From the NCBI RefSeq assembly GCF_001426185.1, contig NZ_LMRP01000002.1:812423-876422 (forward strand): a DNA stretch of 64,000 nucleotides, read 5' to 3'. Numbering within the stretch: position 1 is the first letter of the stretch; every line of letters starts with the position of its first letter. Position numbers and translations under genes: made by a program. Below are positions 45,837-55,071 of the stretch, piece after piece. The notes under the pieces were generated by a model that searched no databases, was not told where the DNA came from, and saw nothing but the letters and a program-made list of their open reading frames with translations. The stretch comes from Rhodococcus sp. Leaf247 (GTDB lineage Bacteria > Actinomycetota > Actinomycetes > Mycobacteriales > Mycobacteriaceae).

Positions 45837-45865
45837 GGCGGGGGCTCAGGCTCGAAGCCCCCGCC
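45837..45865. terminator. Bidirectional hairpin between htdX and tetR
   Basis: GGCGGGGGCT (45837-45846) pairs with AGCCCCCGCC (45856-45865) around a 9-nt loop. It lies 22 nt after the htdX stop and covers the last codons of the convergent TetR gene. Confidence 0.65.
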
Positions 45866-46430
45866 ACGCGAGACTCTCGAGCAGGTCGACGGCTTGGTGC
45901 ACGTCGATCTCTCCACCGGCCACCCTGTCGGCCACGGCTTCGCCGGCCCCGACCAGGGCGACGGCCATCAATCCGAAATTGTGTTCCGGTCGCGGATCCT
46001 TCGTACTCATCTCGAGCAACGACGCCGTCAGACTGATCAGACGGTCTCTGCTGCTCTGCACCTGACCGGCGAATGCCTGCTGACCGATGGCCTGGCGGTA
46101 CAACACCATCCACGACGACCGATGCTCGTCGACGAAGGTGAGGAAACCGAGCAGGGCCTTGCGGAGTTGCTCGCGCGGCGTGAGCGTCGGATCGGCTGCG
46201 GGCGTCATCGCCTGGACGAACTCGAGTCCTTCGCGGTGGATGCACGCGGCGAACAGTTCGTCCTTGCTCCCGTAGTACAGGTAGAGCATCGGCTTGGAGA
46301 TTTCGGCGCGAGCCGCGATGGAATCCATCGACGTGCTGTGGAAGCCGTTCTCGGAGAAAACCTCGATCGCAGCGTCGAGCATCTGCTGCTCGCGGACCGC
46401 ACGCGGCAACCGCTTGGTTCCGCCCGCCAT
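45846..46430 (-). CDS. TetR-family transcriptional regulator
   Basis: A 194-residue regulator. The DNA-binding N-terminus reads REQQMLDAAIEVFSENGFHS, then MDSIAARAEISKPMLYLYYG (residues 35-54) with the typical helix-turn-helix and recognition helix ending YLYYGSKDELF. The C-terminal ligand domain is all helical and resembles those that sense acyl-CoAs or lipids. It sits beside the htdX-fabG4 operon, so it is a natural candidate for the factor binding TTACTCACGAGTAA, although I see no copy of that site before its own gene. It matches the place of Rv0238. Confidence 0.88.
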   Translation of the reverse strand: MAGGTKRLPRAVREQQMLDAAIEVFSENGFHSTSMDSIAARAEISKPMLYLYYGSKDELFAACIHREGLEFVQAMTPAADPTLTPREQLRKALLGFLTFVDEHRSSWMVLYRQAIGQQAFAGQVQSSRDRLISLTASLLEMSTKDPRPEHNFGLMAVALVGAGEAVADRVAGGEIDVHQAVDLLESLAWRGLRA

Positions 46431-46499
46431 CCGTACCTCCCCGACTCTGCCCTCTGTTCGGGCCGAACGTCCCCTCTGCCCAGAAAGCTCGACTCTACG

Positions 46500-47675
46500 T
46501 CACGAGCAACCGAGCGCCCCCTTGGCAGCGAGCACAGTCCGCGCGGCCTCGTCGACGCGGCTGCTCGGCAGTTCACCGGACGCCACGGCGGCCTCGAGGT
46601 TGTCGAGAACGCTGGTGACGGCGTCGGTGGTGATCCACAGGGCGACATCGGCGCCGGCGACGAGCGCGGTCTTCACCGCATCCTCTATACCCAGCCGGGA
46701 CGTGATCGCGGCCATTCCCGACAGGTCGTCGGTGAAGATGGGCCCGGTGAACGGCGCCGCTCCGTAGCCGGTTCCGTCGCGTAGCAACGACATCACGGCG
46801 GGACTGATACTGGCGGGGACACCGTCCGTCGTCAGACCCGGAACGTCGAGGTGGCCCACCATGACACCGACCCCCGACGCGGCGAGGTCGCGGAACGGCA
46901 CCAGGTCGCGGGCCTGCAGTTCCTCCAGCGGAGGCGTCGTGACCGCGCCGGTGTGCGAATCACCCGAGCCCGCGCCGTGGCCGGGGAAGTGCTTGAGCAC
47001 CGGGAGGACGCCCGCGTCCCGCAGTCCCCTGGCGGCAGCGCTCGCGTAGGCCACCACCGTCGCCGGGTCGTCCGAATACGAGCGGTCACCGATCACGGAG
47101 TCGTCCGGCTGACTGCTGACGTCCACGTCGGGCGCGAAGTCGACGGTGATGCCGAGGTCGCGCAGTCCGCGTCCCCGCTCGAGCCACATCTCGTAGGTCT
47201 GGTCGGGTGTCATCGTGGCGGCCGTCTCGCGTGCCGACGGGATGTCGCCGAGCAGGTCCTTCGCGCGGGACACCCGCCCGCCCTCCTCGTCGATGGTGAC
47301 CATGACGGGCACACTCGACGCCTGCTGCATCTGCGCGACTCCGCCGCCGGTCAGCATCTGCTTGTCCGTCCAGCTGCCCACGAACACGCCGCCGACCTGC
47401 TCCGACTGCACCACGGACACCGCATCGTCGGTGCCGGTCACGCCGACGGTCAGCAGCTGAGCCAGTCGTTGACGCATCGTGAGGGCGTCGATCGCCGACG
47501 CGCACGCGTCCGGTGCGGGGACCGCGGGCGCCGGCAGCGGCGACGACGATGCGGCAGCCGACGGGGTCGGAGCGTCGGTCGTCGTCGGTGCCGGGGCGGC
47601 CGTGTCACCGGCTCCGCACGCCGTCGTGGCCATCGCGCAGGCCGCGAACAAGGACAACATTCGGCGTCGGGACAT
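46500..47675 (-). CDS. lpqI: Beta-N-acetylhexosaminidase, GH3 lipoprotein
   Basis: A 391-residue protein with an N-terminal signal MSRRRMLSLFAACAMATTAC; the TTAC-like box may be a weak lipobox, with Cys as the lipidated residue. A Pro/Ala/Ser/Thr-rich linker of about 35 residues follows, then a GH3 domain: MVTIDEEGGRVSRAKD near 118, VLPVLKHFPGHGAGSGDSHT near 206 and FTDDLSGMAAITS near 300 with the nucleophilic Asp. It cleaves N-acetylglucosamine from muropeptides for cell-wall recycling outside the membrane. ATG 47675 was chosen because the signal sequence begins there. Confidence 0.9.
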   Translation of the reverse strand: MSRRRMLSLFAACAMATTACGAGDTAAPAPTTTDAPTPSAAASSSPLPAPAVPAPDACASAIDALTMRQRLAQLLTVGVTGTDDAVSVVQSEQVGGVFVGSWTDKQMLTGGGVAQMQQASSVPVMVTIDEEGGRVSRAKDLLGDIPSARETAATMTPDQTYEMWLERGRGLRDLGITVDFAPDVDVSSQPDDSVIGDRSYSDDPATVVAYASAAARGLRDAGVLPVLKHFPGHGAGSGDSHTGAVTTPPLEELQARDLVPFRDLAASGVGVMVGHLDVPGLTTDGVPASISPAVMSLLRDGTGYGAAPFTGPIFTDDLSGMAAITSRLGIEDAVKTALVAGADVALWITTDAVTSVLDNLEAAVASGELPSSRVDEAARTVLAAKGALGCS

Positions 47676-47761
47676 GACCGAAACGTTATCGCGGAGCCAC
47701 GCGCGTCGACGACCCGCGACGGTAGAATCCGTGACCACCGCCGATCATCGGGAGGCCTCTC

Positions 47762-48235
47762 ATGTCGTGTGACGTCATGCTCATCGCGTACGACGGTTCG
47801 GACAATGCACGGCGGGCGGTGGACTACGCCGGCAGATTCCTGCAGGCGAAACGGGCCATCGTCCTGACTGCATGGGAACCCATGGTCCGCCAGGCAGCGC
47901 GCATGTCGGGCCTGTCCGGGGTGATGGCGCCTGAGTGGCTCCCGGACGAGCAGACCGAGGACATCGCGCTCGCCGACGCGAGGGTCACCAACACCGAGGG
48001 TCTCGAACTGGCCAAGCGCGCCGGCATCAACGCGGACGGGCGCTGCGAGGAATCCCATTCGGCGATCTGGACAACCATCGTCGAGACGGCCGACGAGGTG
48101 AACGCCGACATCATCGTCACGGGAACCCGCGGTCGGACCGGTCTGCGGTCGTTGTTGCAGTCCTCGTGTGCGGACCTGGTGCTCAAGCACAGTCATCGCC
48201 CGGTCCTCATAGTGCCGCCGGGTCGGTCGGGGTGA
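47762..48235 (+). CDS. Universal stress protein family (UspA)
   Basis: A 157-residue single Usp domain. The first strand is VMLIAYDGSDNARRAVDYAG and the nucleotide-binding loop is IIVTGTRGRTGLRSLLQSSC near residue 119, with the GxxGxGx9(S/T)-like pattern slightly altered, so ATP binding is likely but not certain. GGGAGG precedes the ATG and TAGAAT forms a possible -10 about 35 nt before. Usp proteins support stress survival; no sensor or kinase is adjacent. Confidence 0.88.
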   Translation: MSCDVMLIAYDGSDNARRAVDYAGRFLQAKRAIVLTAWEPMVRQAARMSGLSGVMAPEWLPDEQTEDIALADARVTNTEGLELAKRAGINADGRCEESHSAIWTTIVETADEVNADIIVTGTRGRTGLRSLLQSSCADLVLKHSHRPVLIVPPGRSG

Positions 48236-48280
48236 CCTGCGGGCAGGCCGGAGGCCGGTCGGGATGATAAGTTCGCCGGT

Positions 48281-48442
48281 GTGAAGACCGCAGCGATCAG
48301 TGCAGTTGTAGGGGCCGTTCTGGGCGTTGCCGTCGTATTCGGTGCGACGGCTGCTGCCTCGTCGAACACCCGCCCGGATGTCGATCGTTCCGGTACCGCC
48401 GATTCCTCCCTTCTGAACCAGGTCGAGTACGGCAGCCGCTGA
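48281..48442 (+). CDS. DUF2613 small membrane protein (Rv0236A-like)
   Basis: A 53-residue peptide. One transmembrane helix spans about residues 4-26 (AAISAVVGAVLGVAVVFGAT), followed by an external tail ending LLNQVEYGSR, the conserved DUF2613 terminus. It immediately precedes aftD, as Rv0236A does in mycobacteria. Its stop overlaps a CTG in the aftD frame. A GATAAG -10-like hexamer lies 9 nt before the GTG, and no Shine-Dalgarno is seen, so a leaderless message is possible. A partner role for AftD is likely by conservation of position; its function is unknown. Confidence 0.85.
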   Translation: MKTAAISAVVGAVLGVAVVFGATAAASSNTRPDVDRSGTADSSLLNQVEYGSR

Positions 48443-51400
48443 CGTCGTCGGCTCCCGCCACCGCGCCCGTCGGGCCTCGGTGGCGTTTCTTCTCTGCGCT
48501 GGGTGCGCTGGTTCTGGCGTTCGTCCAGGCTCCGGGCCTGACGGTCGCGGACACCAAGTACGACCTGACGCAGAACCCGCTCGGTTTTCTTTCTCGCGCG
48601 TCTCATCTCTGGACGTCCGACGCCACGTTCGGGCAGGTTCAGAATCAGGCGTACGGATACTTCTTTCCTCACGGTTCGTTCTTCGCGCTCGGTGACATCC
48701 TCGGATTGCCCGGCTGGGTGACCCAACGCCTGTGGTGGGCGGTCCTGCTGTTCGCCGGGTTCTGGGGCATCATCCGCTTGTGCGAGGCACTCGGGGTGGG
48801 CAGTCGCGGATCGCGAGTGGTCGCGGCGCTGGCGTTCGCGCTGGCCCCTCGGGTGATCACCACGCTGGGGTCCATCAGTTCGGAGTCGTTGCCGATGATG
48901 CTGGCGCCGTGGGTGCTGATCCCCCTGGTGCGTGTCTTCTCGGGCAAGCCGGTGTCGATACCGCGCGCGGCGGCATCGTCGGCCGTGGCGGTCGCCCTGA
49001 TGGGGGCGGTGAACGCGGTCGCGACCGCTGCGGCAACCCTGGTCGCCGTGGTGTGGTGGCTGGCGCATCGCCCCGATGCCCGCTGGAGACGTTTCACGCT
49101 GTGGTGGATCCCGGCGCTGGCCGCCGCGACGTCGTGGTGGGTGGTGTCGCTGTTCATCCTCGGCGGCGTGAGTCCGCCGTTCCTCGACTACATCGAGTCC
49201 TCGGGGACGACGACGCAGTGGGCCTCGCTCACGGAAGTTCTTCGCGGGACCAGCAGTTGGACGCCGTTCGTCTCCCCCGAGCGCATCGCGGGAGCGGTGG
49301 TGGTCACGCAACCGGCGGCCGTCATCGCGTCCTGCGTCGTCGCCGCGGCGGGGCTCGCAGGTCTGGCGATGCGGTCGATGCCGGCGCGCGGACGCCTCGT
49401 GCTCGTCCTGATGGTGGGCATTGTCGGCATGACCGCGGGCTACGTGGGCGGCCTCGCCTCTCCCGTGTCGGAACCGGTCCGCCTGTTCCTCGACACCGCG
49501 GGCGCGCCGCTGCGCAACATCCACAAGCTCGAACCGGTGATCCGTCTTCCGCTGGTCCTGGGGCTGGCGCACCTGCTCACCCACGCGCCGCTACCCGGCA
49601 CCGTGTCGTCGCCGCGGTGGCGCCGCGCGGCGTCGCACCCGGAGCGCGAACCGTTGATGGCGTTCGCAGCTCTGATCCTGGTGGCACTCACCGTGGCGAC
49701 GTCGTTGGCATGGACCGGTCGTCTCGCACCTCGCGGAGCGTACGAGAAGGTCCCGGGGGAGTGGTCGGAGGCCGCACAGTGGTTGTCCGACAACGCCGGC
49801 GAGGCTCCGGCGCAGAGCCGAGCTCTCGTGGTGCCCGGTGCACCGTTGGCGGCCCAGCTCTGGGGACTCACGCGTGACGAACCGCTGCAGGCGCTGGCAT
49901 CGTCTCCCTGGGCGGTCCGCGACGCCGTCCCGCTGGTGCCGCCCGGAGCGATTCGAGCCCTCGACTCGGTGCAGCGCCTGCTGGCCGACGGGCGACCGTC
50001 CGACGGCATGGCCGACACGTTGGCCGGGATGAACATCCGATACCTGGTGCTGCGCAACGATCTCGACCCGGAGACGTCGCGGTCCACCCGCACGTCACTG
50101 GCTCACCAGAGCATCGAGAACTCGCCCGGCCTCACCCGCGTCGCCACGTTCGGCGACGACATCGGACCGGGCCGTGTCGACGGGATCGTCGCGGACTCGG
50201 ATCTGCGTCCGACCTACCCGGCGATCGAGATCTTCGCCGCCGACCCCGACTACGACGCAGTCGTCGGTCCGTACACGGTCGCCGCATCCGACGTCCCGCG
50301 TGTGCAGGGAGGCCCGGAAGTGTTGGCCCGTCTGGACGACCACCGCGAACGCGGCGGTTTGAATCCGGTACCGGCCGGACCCGTTCTCCTCGACGGTGAC
50401 GCGCGAGCCGCCGGGCTTCCCGCCGACCGCGTGCTGGTCACCGACACCCCGATGAACAGGGAAGTCGACTTCGGATCGGTCGACGATCACAGCAGCGCCC
50501 TCAGAACGCCCGACGATCCTCGGCGAACATTGAACCTCGTTCCCGACTACCCCGTCGACGCGGCCCCGCTCGTGCAGGGCTCCTGGACGGGGGCACGGGT
50601 CACGGTGTCGTCCTCCGCATCCGATGCGGTCCAGTTCGGTGGTGCGGCGCCGGGAAACGGGCCGGCGGCGGCCGTGGACGGAGACACCACGACGAGCTGG
50701 GTGAGCAGCGGCCTCGAAAGCTCTGTCGGACAGTGGATCCAATTGGACCTGGACGAGACGATCTCCTCGGGAGTGGTCGAGTTCCGCACCAGCCCCGGAG
50801 CCCTGGGATCTCCGGTGAAGTGGGTCGAGGTCGAGACGGACAACGGCACCGCTGCCGCTCGTATCGGCGAGCCCGGCGACGTGGTGACCGTGGCGCTTCC
50901 CGCAGGCACGACGTCACGCGTGCGCATCACGGCGACCCAGACCGAGAACGGTTCCACCGGAGCCCAATTCGCGATCAGCGATCTTCGACTGACCGATTTC
51001 TCCGATAGCGACGCTCCGACGCCCGTGACGATCCTTCGCGGCACCGCGATGCCGGACCCGGCGCCCGGGGTGAGCGTCACGGGATGGGACCTGGGGCAGG
51101 AACTGTCGGGGAGAACCGGCTGTGTGGACACTCCGGACAGGGTGCGCTGCGCGGGTGGTATCGCGGTGGAACCGGAGGAGCTGGACAGCTTCGAGAGGAC
51201 TCTGTCGGTTCCGACCGGTACCGCGGTCACCCCGGAACTGTGGCTGCGGTCCCGGCAGTCACCTGCGTTGGCCGACCTGCTGGACGACGGGACGGGTCCG
51301 CGCGCTCGCGGCGCCGCAGAGGTCTCGGACGTCCGAGGCTCGGCGTTCGCGCTGACCGACGGGGACGAACGAACGTCGTGGACAGCCGCCCAGGACTCCG

Positions 51401-52725
51401 TCGACGGACGCGCCGGGACCTACCCCACCGTGACGGTGACGCTGCCTCGGCCGACGCTGGTCGACGGTCTCGAACTGGCGCAGTCTCTGGGAACGCTGCC
51501 TGCCCACCCCACTCGCGTCGCGGTGAATCTGGGAACGGGTCCGCAGGTCCGTGACATCGACGACTCGGGACGGACGACGATCGATCTCGAGCCCGCCGTG
51601 ACCGACTCGATCGTGCTGTCGATCGTCGACTGGGACGACGTGATCGACCGCACCGCACTGGGATTCGACCAGATCCGCCCTCCCGGTCTCGCCGATCTGA
51701 CAGTGCTCCCCCGAACGACTGCGGCGCCGTTCGACCCCGATCGCGTCATCGAGCTGTCCTGCGCGCAGGGCCCCACGATGACCGTGGCGGGCCAGTTGGT
51801 GCAGACCGCGGTCTCGACCACCGCGGGAGCGCTCGCGAGCAGCGCACCGATCCGGGCGCAGGTGTGCGCGGGCGATGTTCCGGTGTCCGCGAACGTCTCC
51901 AATCCTGTTCCGCTGCCGGCCGGGTCGCACTCGGTGTCGGTCGACCCCGGTGACGCGTTCGTCGTGGACAGCATCGCCCTGCGTGTCGCACCGCTCGCTG
52001 CTGCACCCGGGCCCACACCGAAGCCTGTTGCCGTGTCGTCCGGTGAGTGGACTGCCGACACCCGACGCGTCGTCGTGGCCGGATCGGACGAGGACCGCAT
52101 CCTCGTGGTTCCCGAGAGCACGAACATCGGGTGGGTGGCGACGCGGCCCGACGGCTCGACGCTGACGCCGGTCGTCGTCAGCGGGTGGCAGCAGGGGTGG
52201 GTTCTCCCGGCCGGACTCTCCGGTGAGGTGACGCTGTCGTATCCGGCCGACACCTGGTATCGCCTCGGAATCGTCTGTGGCCTTCTGCTTCTCGTCGGAC
52301 TGGGGCTCTTCGCGCTACGGCGACGCGAGCCGGATCCGGCGACGGAGCCGACGCCGACCCGGGGCAGTCCCTGGCTCGCCGGCGCAGCGCTGCTCGCTGC
52401 CGTGTGGGTGATCGGGGGGATCGCCGCTCTCGGCTGGGTCGTGCTGCTCGCCGCCGCCGTCACGGCCGTCGGTCACCGGTGGGGAGAGCGCGTTCGGGGT
52501 CGCGTGCTGGTGGCGGTCGCAGGGCTGGGCCTGTCCGTCGCCGGCGCCGCGCTGTCCACCGGGCCGTGGAGATCGGCGAGCGGGTACGTCGGGCACTCGG
52601 CGGGAATTCAGCTCGCGGCGCTGCTCGGGGTGGCCGCCGCCGCGCTCGCTGCAATACCTCCGTTGCGACGACGCTCCTCCCGGCGACGGAGCGCGACGCG
52701 GACAGGTTCCTCGACCAGCGCGTAA
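48439..52725 (+). CDS. aftD: Alpha-(1->3)-arabinofuranosyltransferase AftD, probable CTG start
   Basis: A protein of 1428 residues if the CTG at 48439 is used. The N-terminal part is a GT-C integral membrane transferase of about 11-13 helices, beginning FFSALGALVLAFVQAPGLTV and FGQVQNQAYGYFFPHG near residue 68. The external half has two carbohydrate-binding-like modules near 710-850 and 930-1060, each with a DGDxxTSW motif (DGDTTTSWVSS, DGDERTSWTAA). The last helices lie at about 1275 and 1320-1420. It adds branching arabinose to arabinogalactan and lipoarabinomannan. No ATG, GTG or TTG exists in frame before a TTG at 48706, which would delete conserved sequence. The 3' end overlaps the convergent acyltransferase by 118 bp. 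Confidence 0.92.
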   Translation: MTSSAPATAPVGPRWRFFSALGALVLAFVQAPGLTVADTKYDLTQNPLGFLSRASHLWTSDATFGQVQNQAYGYFFPHGSFFALGDILGLPGWVTQRLWWAVLLFAGFWGIIRLCEALGVGSRGSRVVAALAFALAPRVITTLGSISSESLPMMLAPWVLIPLVRVFSGKPVSIPRAAASSAVAVALMGAVNAVATAAATLVAVVWWLAHRPDARWRRFTLWWIPALAAATSWWVVSLFILGGVSPPFLDYIESSGTTTQWASLTEVLRGTSSWTPFVSPERIAGAVVVTQPAAVIASCVVAAAGLAGLAMRSMPARGRLVLVLMVGIVGMTAGYVGGLASPVSEPVRLFLDTAGAPLRNIHKLEPVIRLPLVLGLAHLLTHAPLPGTVSSPRWRRAASHPEREPLMAFAALILVALTVATSLAWTGRLAPRGAYEKVPGEWSEAAQWLSDNAGEAPAQSRALVVPGAPLAAQLWGLTRDEPLQALASSPWAVRDAVPLVPPGAIRALDSVQRLLADGRPSDGMADTLAGMNIRYLVLRNDLDPETSRSTRTSLAHQSIENSPGLTRVATFGDDIGPGRVDGIVADSDLRPTYPAIEIFAADPDYDAVVGPYTVAASDVPRVQGGPEVLARLDDHRERGGLNPVPAGPVLLDGDARAAGLPADRVLVTDTPMNREVDFGSVDDHSSALRTPDDPRRTLNLVPDYPVDAAPLVQGSWTGARVTVSSSASDAVQFGGAAPGNGPAAAVDGDTTTSWVSSGLESSVGQWIQLDLDETISSGVVEFRTSPGALGSPVKWVEVETDNGTAAARIGEPGDVVTVALPAGTTSRVRITATQTENGSTGAQFAISDLRLTDFSDSDAPTPVTILRGTAMPDPAPGVSVTGWDLGQELSGRTGCVDTPDRVRCAGGIAVEPEELDSFERTLSVPTGTAVTPELWLRSRQSPALADLLDDGTGPRARGAAEVSDVRGSAFALTDGDERTSWTAAQDSVDGRAGTYPTVTVTLPRPTLVDGLELAQSLGTLPAHPTRVAVNLGTGPQVRDIDDSGRTTIDLEPAVTDSIVLSIVDWDDVIDRTALGFDQIRPPGLADLTVLPRTTAAPFDPDRVIELSCAQGPTMTVAGQLVQTAVSTTAGALASSAPIRAQVCAGDVPVSANVSNPVPLPAGSHSVSVDPGDAFVVDSIALRVAPLAAAPGPTPKPVAVSSGEWTADTRRVVVAGSDEDRILVVPESTNIGWVATRPDGSTLTPVVVSGWQQGWVLPAGLSGEVTLSYPADTWYRLGIVCGLLLLVGLGLFALRRREPDPATEPTPTRGSPWLAGAALLAAVWVIGGIAALGWVVLLAAAVTAVGHRWGERVRGRVLVAVAGLGLSVAGAALSTGPWRSASGYVGHSAGIQLAALLGVAAAALAAIPPLRRRSSRRRSATRTGSSTSA

Positions 52726-53798
52726 CTGGCCGCCGCGACCGGCAGGGTCAGCGCCAGAGTCACGCCCGCGAGGACGAGGAACTGACCGTCGAACGGCGCG
52801 ATGCCGAGAACCGGGAAGACCACCGCGAGTACGGCGAGGTGCCAGATGAAGATGCCGTACGACCACCGCCCGATGGTCAGCGCGAAGGGTCCGGCAAGCC
52901 ACCGCGTGCGCACGCCGACACCGAGTACGAGCGGAGCGATCAGGCAGAAAGCCACGACGGCTCCCAGCAGGACCTTCACCGCGAACTGCCACGCAGCCGG
53001 CGTCGTCAGTCCCTGCTCCCCGGCGAGCGGCGTCGAGGACACGGCGAAGGCCACCGCGGCAACGCCCGTCAGAAGCCATCGTCTGCTCGCGATGCGGACC
53101 AGCACGGAATCACCGGCCGTGTTCGCGGCCGCCTCGGCGACGATCATCCCGGCGCCGAACCACGCCAGGTAGCCGGGCATCCAGTTCTCGATGTTGACCC
53201 CGGCCTCCGTGGCGATGGGCAGGAAGGTCCAACCGAGCGAGATCACCGACACCGCCAGGATCACCGGGATGCGGAACCGGGCACGGGCACCGGCGAGAGA
53301 TGCCATCGCGAGGCCGATCAGCGGAAGCAGCAGATAGAACGCCACCTCCACCGACAGCGACCACATCTGGGTCATTCCCTCGGTCAACGTCAAGGGCACG
53401 AACACCTGCACCAGCGTCAGGTTGGCCAGCCAGAGCCGGACGCCCCCACCGGCGCCGGGCAGCAACGTCAGCACGACGGCCACCACCAGCCAGTACGCGG
53501 GCAGGATACGAGCAGCCCTGTGCAGAAGATAGGTCCTGGTCGACGGCCGGGACCGCAGTCCCCGCGCGGCCGCCGCGTGCGGTCGCCACAGCAGGAAACC
53601 CGACAGTGCGAAGAACACCGCCACCGCCAGATCCAGTCGACCCAGCGCGGCGCCGATCACCGGAACGGACGTGGTCCCGGTCTGGAATGCGACGTGGGTC
53701 AGCAGAACACCCACCGCCGCGAGACCGCGCATTCCCTCGAGCGCCGGCACGAATCCGCTGGCCTGCCCGCTCGGACGGTCGTTCTGCACTGTGGTCAT
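52608..53798 (-). CDS. Acyltransferase 3 family membrane protein (OafA-like)
   Basis: A 396-residue protein with ten or so transmembrane helices. FVPALEGMRGLAAVGVLLTH near residue 16 ends in the catalytic His region, AVFFALSGFLLWRPH near 57 and MWSLSVEVAFYLLLPLIG near 139 are the family signature. Such enzymes O-acylate sugars or lipids at the membrane; here the arabinogalactan gene next to it suggests an envelope glycan or glycolipid as acceptor. It occupies the place of Rv0228. ATG 53798 was chosen. Its last 118 bp are antisense to the end of aftD. Confidence 0.88.
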   Translation of the reverse strand: MTTVQNDRPSGQASGFVPALEGMRGLAAVGVLLTHVAFQTGTTSVPVIGAALGRLDLAVAVFFALSGFLLWRPHAAAARGLRSRPSTRTYLLHRAARILPAYWLVVAVVLTLLPGAGGGVRLWLANLTLVQVFVPLTLTEGMTQMWSLSVEVAFYLLLPLIGLAMASLAGARARFRIPVILAVSVISLGWTFLPIATEAGVNIENWMPGYLAWFGAGMIVAEAAANTAGDSVLVRIASRRWLLTGVAAVAFAVSSTPLAGEQGLTTPAAWQFAVKVLLGAVVAFCLIAPLVLGVGVRTRWLAGPFALTIGRWSYGIFIWHLAVLAVVFPVLGIAPFDGQFLVLAGVTLALTLPVAAASYALVEEPVRVALRRREERRRNGGIAASAAAATPSSAAS

Positions 53799-53918
53799 CG
53801 TGAGTCGAGTCTGCCGCATCACGTCCGAACGACGAACCCCCCGATGCGTTAGTGTTCGACCCATCATCGGCAGCACGCATCACATCGCGGTGCACAGCTC
53901 ACAGGGGGACCCTCTATC

Positions 53919-55061
53919 ATGGCGAACAGATCATCACCGTCGCGTGTGATCCCGTCGATCCTCATCGGCCTCGGTGTCTTCTTCCTCGTCGTCGCCATCC
54001 TGATCCCGCTGTACACGGTCGGCCGTCTCGAGAAGACACCGCTGGATCTCGAGATCACCACCGTCTCCTCCGGCACCGGATCGGTCCTCGATTCCCGGTC
54101 GCTGGCAGCCGGGTCGGCGAAGGTCGATCAGAACGTTCCTCTGGTCTCCCAGCGCTTCGTCACCACCGAGGAGCCCTCGGGTGCGGACGCCGTCACCGTC
54201 CAGGCCGGTTCGACTCTGCGTCGCACCGACCGACAGGGTGACACCGGCCTGCTGACCGCGACGGTCGACCGCGTGACCCTCGACCGTGTGACGTCGATGC
54301 CCGTCGAGCCGGTCGGGTCCATCCAGAGCCAGAGCGACAAGCCCGCTGAGGAAGTGGCGCACGACGGACTGCAGTACAAGTTCCCGTTCGACGCCCAGAA
54401 GCAGACGTACCCCTTCTTCGACATCGTCGCCCGCCAGAGCTACGACATGACCTTCGTCGAGGAGACGCAGATCGAGGGCGTCACCGTCTACCACTACACG
54501 CAGAAAATCCCGGCGGTCGATCTCTCCGCCGTCGTGAACTCGCCGGCCAACAAGGTCGCCCTGCCCGCCAGCACCTGGGGCGTCGAGGGCGGGGCCACCC
54601 CGATCACGATGACCCGGTTCTACGAGAACACTCGCGACATCTACGTCGAGCCGGTCACCGGAGTCGTCGTCAAGGGCCAGGAGGACGTGCACCAGTACTA
54701 CGCACGTCGCGCCGGCACTCCCGAGGTCGACGTCATCAAGGGCGTCATCGGCTTCGACGACAACACCGTGACCTACCAGCTGGGCCGTGCACGTGACGGC
54801 ATGGACGAGATCGCCCTCATCGGACGCACAGTCCCCATCGTCGCCGGTGTGCTCGGCATCGTCCTGCTGGCTGCGGGAATCTTGCTGCTCCTCCGCAGTG
54901 GCCGCTCCGGCCAGGGCACTCGCGCGACGAACGCCGGGCCCGGACCCCGCCCCGACGGACCCGGGACGCCGTCCGACACCGGTCGCGGTGCAGCACCGGA
55001 TCACGACTGGACCTCGGACCGCACCGAGGAGATCCCGCGGACGGACCTCCGCAAGCACTGA
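53919..55061 (+). CDS. DUF3068 membrane protein
   Basis: A 380-residue protein with a helix at about residues 11-32 (IPSILIGLGVFFLVVAILIP), a large external domain and a second helix near 290-312. The tail is Gly/Pro/Asp rich. YKFPFDAQKQTYPFFD near residue 151, EGVTVYHYTQKIPAV near 186 and the YVEPVTGVVVKGQEDVHQYY segment near 243 are typical of DUF3068 (Rv0227c). Function is not established; its constant position beside aftD and the acyltransferase suggests an envelope role. AGGGGGA precedes the ATG by about 11 nt. Confidence 0.88.
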   Translation: MANRSSPSRVIPSILIGLGVFFLVVAILIPLYTVGRLEKTPLDLEITTVSSGTGSVLDSRSLAAGSAKVDQNVPLVSQRFVTTEEPSGADAVTVQAGSTLRRTDRQGDTGLLTATVDRVTLDRVTSMPVEPVGSIQSQSDKPAEEVAHDGLQYKFPFDAQKQTYPFFDIVARQSYDMTFVEETQIEGVTVYHYTQKIPAVDLSAVVNSPANKVALPASTWGVEGGATPITMTRFYENTRDIYVEPVTGVVVKGQEDVHQYYARRAGTPEVDVIKGVIGFDDNTVTYQLGRARDGMDEIALIGRTVPIVAGVLGIVLLAAGILLLLRSGRSGQGTRATNAGPGPRPDGPGTPSDTGRGAAPDHDWTSDRTEEIPRTDLRKH

Positions 55062-55071
55062 GCACTGAAGG

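Noticed and set aside
46484..46500. CTACGTCACGAGCAA as a further copy of the TTACTCACGAGTAA operator before the tetR gene
   Set aside because: It needs a one-base insertion and a changed half-site, and it runs into the end of lpqI; too weak to claim autoregulation.
48706..52725. TTG 48706 as the aftD start
   Set aside because: It would remove about 89 residues that are conserved in AftD, including the first membrane helix and the FGQVQNQAYGYFFPHG segment.
52404..53852. 482-codon open frame on the plus strand
   Set aside because: Shadow of the acyltransferase and aftD ends. Low-complexity Arg/Gln/His/Asp composition and no recognisable domain.
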